From positions 9,712,501 to 9,776,500 of the forward strand of contig NC_087258.1 in the NCBI RefSeq assembly GCF_037042905.1: a stretch of DNA of 64,000 nt. The letters run 5' to 3'. Every line of letters begins with the position of its first letter. The first letter of the stretch is position 1. The stretch is from Lytechinus pictus. Its lineage: Eukaryota; Echinodermata; Echinoidea; Temnopleuroida; Toxopneustidae. Below the pieces are notes generated by a model. The model did not search any database. It was not told the origin of the DNA and saw only the letters and a list, made by a program, of their open reading frames with translations. This document shows positions 60,301-64,000 of the stretch, piece after piece. The position numbers and the translations under genes are program-made.

Positions 60301-63300
60301 CAGGCTCTGGTGTCAGCAAATCATAATCTACTTCCCATATTAGACTTATTAGACAGACTTATCTTAATGCATTTTCCATTGGGAAATATCCACCCTTTTC
60401 ATTTTTCTTTTTTGGATAACTTATTTTATAATAAGAATACATAGTAAATCATGATGTTTCAAAAAATAAATGAACCATCATGTTTTCTTAATGTTTCCTC
60501 AGCTCCACTCCAACGAGAGACCTACGTCCAAGGAAGTATTTCATGAAGAGTTTCATTTTCATCAGAGATTTCTGCAGACTGATTTGCTCTTGGCCAATTA
60601 GACACAATAACGTTTTAATTTAAAGGTTATAACGTTTGTCAGTGAAAATCACCAACAAACCTTCATGAAATGCTCCCCAGATCGCCCTGGAAGTGATGAT
60701 AAGTCCCATCATCTTCACCAATGCTAATTATCTGCTTTTCATTTGACAGACAACTTACTTTTCCTTTTCTTGTCTATCTTTGGTGCTACAAGAAGTTCTT
60801 CTTGTTCTTCTTCTCTTTCTAATCTTGTCTGTTTGGTCTCCTTTTCAACATCCTCTGCTTGGCTCAAGAGAGATTCTATTTCCTCTGCTAATTTCTCATC
60901 GACGGGTTGCAATTCAGATATTAGCTATGATGGAGAAGGGGACACAAAACACAGTTAAGGGAGACACAAATTGACAGGTTTTTTACTATTTTACTATTTT
61001 ACATCTCTCCAGAAACGTTTCTATCAAATCTGACCCCCAAAATTACCTAAAACAATTGATGAAAACATCATATATTTCAAATAGGTTAGATGGCACTTTA
61101 ATTCTATGACATTACTTTTAAAACGATGATGATGATGATGATGAGATAATGTTGTTTGGTTACAATGATATTCATGATGAAGAAGATGTAAATCATTTCA
61201 ATGATTATAATAACAATAATGAATACAGTGATGAATAAAAAGACGATGAGATGTGAATGTTACTCTGGTGATGGAGATGCCATCAGTGATGATGACGAAG
61301 ATGATGAATCTTATGATTACCTTTCCGAAACCCAAGATTCTACCGATGACAGGATGGTTGGAAACTGGAACATGTTTGGCCTTCAAGATCATGTAGAAAC
61401 TAATATTCATGCAGTAGCTGTAGGAAAGAGAAGAAAGTCAGTGGAGATATTATGGTGAACAAAGTGACAAGATAGACTTTCAAAAACAATTATGTGATCT
61501 TTTATAGAACAGCCCATTAGAGCTGATTTTCTGCAATAGAAGGAGTGCAAATCTAATATCATGTTATTTCTATTATAATGGAGGTAACAAGATGGACATA
61601 GGCCACAGAGGCCAAGGAAAAGCCAACACACAGGCTCACTAAGTATGAAGAAGCACACTTATTGACCTCACATAAAGGTGTTGCAAAAAAAAAATATGCA
61701 AACAAAAATCAACTCTGGCCGTCTTTGAAAGGCAGGTAACAGCAGTGTTACAGATGATGGCTACTAATTGTGGGATTGAACAAAAAGAGAGGAGAAAGAC
61801 ATGAGGATATGCATCCCCTTCGACCATATACGTGGCTCTTGAGCTAACAAAGTGGAGTCAAAAGTTTTTTTTCCACTTACAAATGAGTGATGAGCAAATT
61901 TTATCTTCTCAGGCCATATATGTGGCTCCTGACCTGACACATAAAAATGCCTGAAATGTTTGTGAGTGAGTTTGGAAGATGTGTTCTCATTTCCATAAAA
62001 AAAGCTAACAAATGAACTGTAGACTACTACATCTTGAGTAACTACATCCTGAGCTGACACATAAAAATGCCTGAAATGTTTGTGAGTTTGGAAGATGTGT
62101 TCTCATTTCCACCAAACAAGGCAAAAGCGATTTTGTGTCTCGCCCACCTATGAAAATAACCAGAAATATCGCGATTTGCGAGGGCACGCAACGGAAATGT
62201 ATCAAAACTTCATTGTGAAATGACTGGGATGGAATAACACTTGTCATAAGAGTCTTGTATGTAAACTTTAATGTTGACCTCAAAATGAACTTTCACCATA
62301 CCATGTGACCTCCCAACACAATAGCATGCAGGACCCCCTAAGTACATCTACCACCCAAGTTTGGTTGAAAAGTGATTTACGGTTGCGGAATTAGGTGTCA
62401 TAAGAGTCTTGCACGGAAACTTTAACATTGACCTGAAAATGACCTTTGACCTTATCATGTGACCTCCAACTGCAACGTAACATGCAGGTCCCCCAAGTCC
62501 ATCTACCATCCAAGTTTGGTTGAAAAGCGACTTACCGTTGTGGAGTTATGTGTCATTAGGTTTGTGACGGACGGACGACAGTTGGATCCCTAAGTCTCGC
62601 CTTCACCTCTGGTGGGCGAGACAAAAACAAGGAAAATCTAAATTTATGGATCTTCCACAAGAACACATTGATTTTATAACACATTTCTTATGGTTGTCCG
62701 AAAATTTATGAGTTATGATGGTTGGCGACACAGTGTTCCAATTTCTAACCTACCTGAGGTAGAGTTGGTATTTGGTGTGGACATACTGAGCTCCCTCTGA
62801 GCCTTCCTGGATAACGCCATCCTTGATAAGACCCACTAGAGGCTGGAGACGATCTATCAGCTCACGCATCTATGCAAAAAGACAACACAGATACATACTG
62901 AGCTCCAGACCTTTAGCGTATAACGATTACCCCACCACAGGCACATGTGTGTTAGAAAAGTGTTGATACACACACATTTTCATAGAGCAATTGGAAAATG
63001 TGGTGACACAACATTTGCTCCTGCAATAATAATTTGCTCCGGGCTTTATTTCATCTAAAATGTAGGGTTAGGGTTGCAATAGGGTTTTATGTTAGGTTTA
63101 GTGTTAAACCCAGGGCTGAAGTTGGTTATTCAATTAGTATGTGGAATTTAGACCTTTACCTTGGTTAAGATTTCAATGTTGATTCCCCAACATGGTCTGA
63201 GTTCATTGACCCTAAATAACCTTTAACCATAGTAATGTGACCTGAAACTCCGGCAGGATGTTCAGTAATACTTAATTATCCTTATGTCCAAGCTTCATGA

Positions 63301-63643
63301 ACTGGGTCCATATACTTAATAAGTTATGGTTAAAAACTTAACCTTGGTTAAGGTTTCAATGCTGACAACGCTGCCGCTGTCTCGCTCCTACTATGCAGGC
63401 GAGACAAAAATGGGAGATAGAAAAAAGGAATAAAGAGAAAGAAAGAAAAGGAGAGAAAGCGAAAAACAGAAAGAACTAAAAGAAAGATAAAAATTGGTAG
63501 AGAGAGAGAGAGAGAGACAAAGAGAAAAGAGTGAAGTGAGAGAAAAAGATTTTGAAGCTTAATTTTATTATATCAACTTTTCATACCTTTACTTTGAAGT
63601 CTGCCACAAGCTGTAGAAACTCTGGTGATTCCTTTTTCAAAAG
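57319..63643 (-). CDS. UTP3: UTP3/SAS10, small-subunit processome protein (last nine coding exons)
   Basis: Exons, 5' to 3': 63587-63643, 62754-62869, 61321-61417, 60759-60924, 60065-60117, 59375-59487, 58898-58961, 58146-58253, 57319-57408; 864 bp, 287 residues plus stop, phases consistent. The 5' exons lie right of the window. SAS10/UTP3 is a nucleolar component of the U3 processome for 18S rRNA maturation (family knowledge). Seen: the Sas10/Utp3/C1D domain (LLKKESPEFLQLVADFKVK, YVHTKYQLYL, YCMNISFYMILKAK, HPVIGRI, EKLAEEIESLL; about 1-110), a charged linker, and the diagnostic C-terminal Sas10 domain EKRAITYQ, ISKNKGLTAYRRKELRNPRV, KNRMKFRKAKIRRKGQ, RYSGEVSGIRAGVIKSVKIR (about 213-287). 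Its final exon is followed by tandem copies of its own end. Confidence 0.93.
57811..57984. repeat. Near-perfect hairpin MITE 'TTTCATAAAGCTG', copy 2
   Basis: The arms gtttcataaagctg...aacgactggtgatc and the inverted gatcaccagtcgtt...cagctttatgaaac are the same family as 50934-51101. It is located in the last intron of UTP3. Confidence 0.8.
60530..60680. repeat. 'AGCATTTCATGAA' MITE, diverged copy
   Basis: aaggaagtatttcatgaaga at the left and ccttcatgaaatgctcccca at the right are inverted, about 150 bp apart; same family as 9506-9645. It lies in UTP3 between the exons at 60065-60117 and 60759-60924, about 80 bp from the latter. Confidence 0.5.
61640..62110. repeat. Tandem pair with 'CTGACACATAAAAATGCCTG'
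   Basis: A phrase including ctgacacataaaaatgcctg + aaatgtttgtgagt + ttggaagatgtgttctcatttcca occurs at 61935-61997 and again at 62054-62111. It is a short tandem duplication with about 115-bp period in a UTP3 intron. Earlier 'gtggctc' phrases (61830, 61921) share the same module. Confidence 0.6.
62120..62626. mobile_element. 'GTCTCGCCCACC' TIR element in UTP3 intron
   Basis: Left ttttgtgtctcgcccaccta and right ggtgggcgagacaaaaac are inverted. The interior carries two copies of a unit: gtcataagagtcttg, catgtgacctcc, catgcaggwcccc, catctacca + ccaagtttggttgaaaag. It contains TGACCTTTGACCT at 62440-62452. It is related in design to 44079-45032. Confidence 0.65.
63120..63405. repeat. Truncated copy of the DR1-bearing element
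   Basis: Inverted relative to 44079-45032: ccccaacatggtctgagttc + attgaccctaaat, gtgacctgaaactc, ggatgttcagtaatactt, and an end at atgcaggcgagacaaaaat. Only one end is present. Confidence 0.6.
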
Positions 63644-64000
63644 CTGCAATTTCATAAGAAAGGAATATATAATAACAAATCAAATTGATATATCATTAAC
63701 CGTTTAGTCTAATGAACATTTTGCGATTTCGAAATCTTAAAATCATGAGTAAGTCAAGCTATAAAATAGTTCATTTGCAATTGATCCTATCAAATTTTTC
63801 GATCACATTATAAAAATAAATTCAATTCAAGTCTCATAGGAGAATGCAACTTTCTAAATGGAAAATGTAGCACTAAATTGTCAGCCAAACTTTTCAGGTA
63901 TATTTTGTCATATTTACAATACAAGGGCATTTGAAGAAAAATTCTTTGCAAAAAAACTTTTACCATGATATGCCTCCTAAATGACATTAAAAAAGTCACA
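63644..64000. other. Right edge, intron of UTP3
   Basis: Sequence upstream of the first visible UTP3 exon. I see no coding frame with a donor matching phase 0 here, so the next 5' exon is outside the window. Confidence 0.4.

Noticed and set aside
1-64000. Bacterial-type operons, CRISPR arrays, phage or defence systems
   Set aside because: No operon-like packed ORFs, ribosome binding sites or spacer arrays. The spliced conserved genes show a eukaryotic chromosome, and the tandem repeats here have no unique spacers.

Overview
The window is animal nuclear DNA. It is AT-rich, its genes are split into many short GT-AG exons, and most of the space between exons is transposon debris. Three conserved housekeeping genes can be rebuilt exon by exon. 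Their sequences, together with a TU-like foldback element carrying 15-bp arm repeats and many short hairpin MITEs, suggest an echinoderm, most probably a sea urchin. The species is an inference.

Layout. (1) 2261-5068 (+): the last three coding exons of a gene I do not recognise; it ends in a lysine-rich tail. (2) 9754-28021 (-): a complete LSG1 gene (large subunit GTPase 1, the cytoplasmic release factor for NMD3 on pre-60S ribosomes). It has 13 coding exons and 739 codons with an unbroken frame. Intron 9 has the terminal dinucleotides and branch site of a U12-type AT-AC intron. Intron 1 (about 7 kb) holds an extra exon-like ORF whose phase fits LSG1 exon 2. (3) 28270-35583: mobile DNA. There is a 1.3-kb hAT-like non-autonomous element just upstream of LSG1, then a non-LTR retrotransposon with endonuclease and reverse transcriptase. 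A second 1.57-kb hAT-like element with a perfect 8-bp target duplication interrupts the retrotransposon inside RT motif A. (4) 36301-38726: a foldback element with inverted minisatellite arms and 13-bp flanking direct repeats, itself carrying a TIR element that contains a retrotransposon tail. (5) 43080-51897 (+): a complete DDI1/DDI2-type aspartic protease gene (UBL, helical domain, retroviral-type protease, UIM-like helix, UBA) in 8 coding exons and 475 codons; intron 1 uses a GC donor. (6) 57319-63643 (-): the last nine coding exons of UTP3/SAS10 (small-subunit processome); the 5' part lies beyond the right edge.

LSG1 and UTP3 both act in ribosome assembly (late 60S and early 90S/40S). DDI acts in ubiquitin-proteasome stress signalling. 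Animal genes are not in operons and nothing here shows co-regulation.

No prokaryotic features, CRISPR arrays, rRNA or convincing tRNA genes were seen. The least ordinary items are the minor-spliceosome intron, the foldback element, the nested hAT insertion, and an intronic transposon that carries nuclear-receptor DR1 motifs in tandem.
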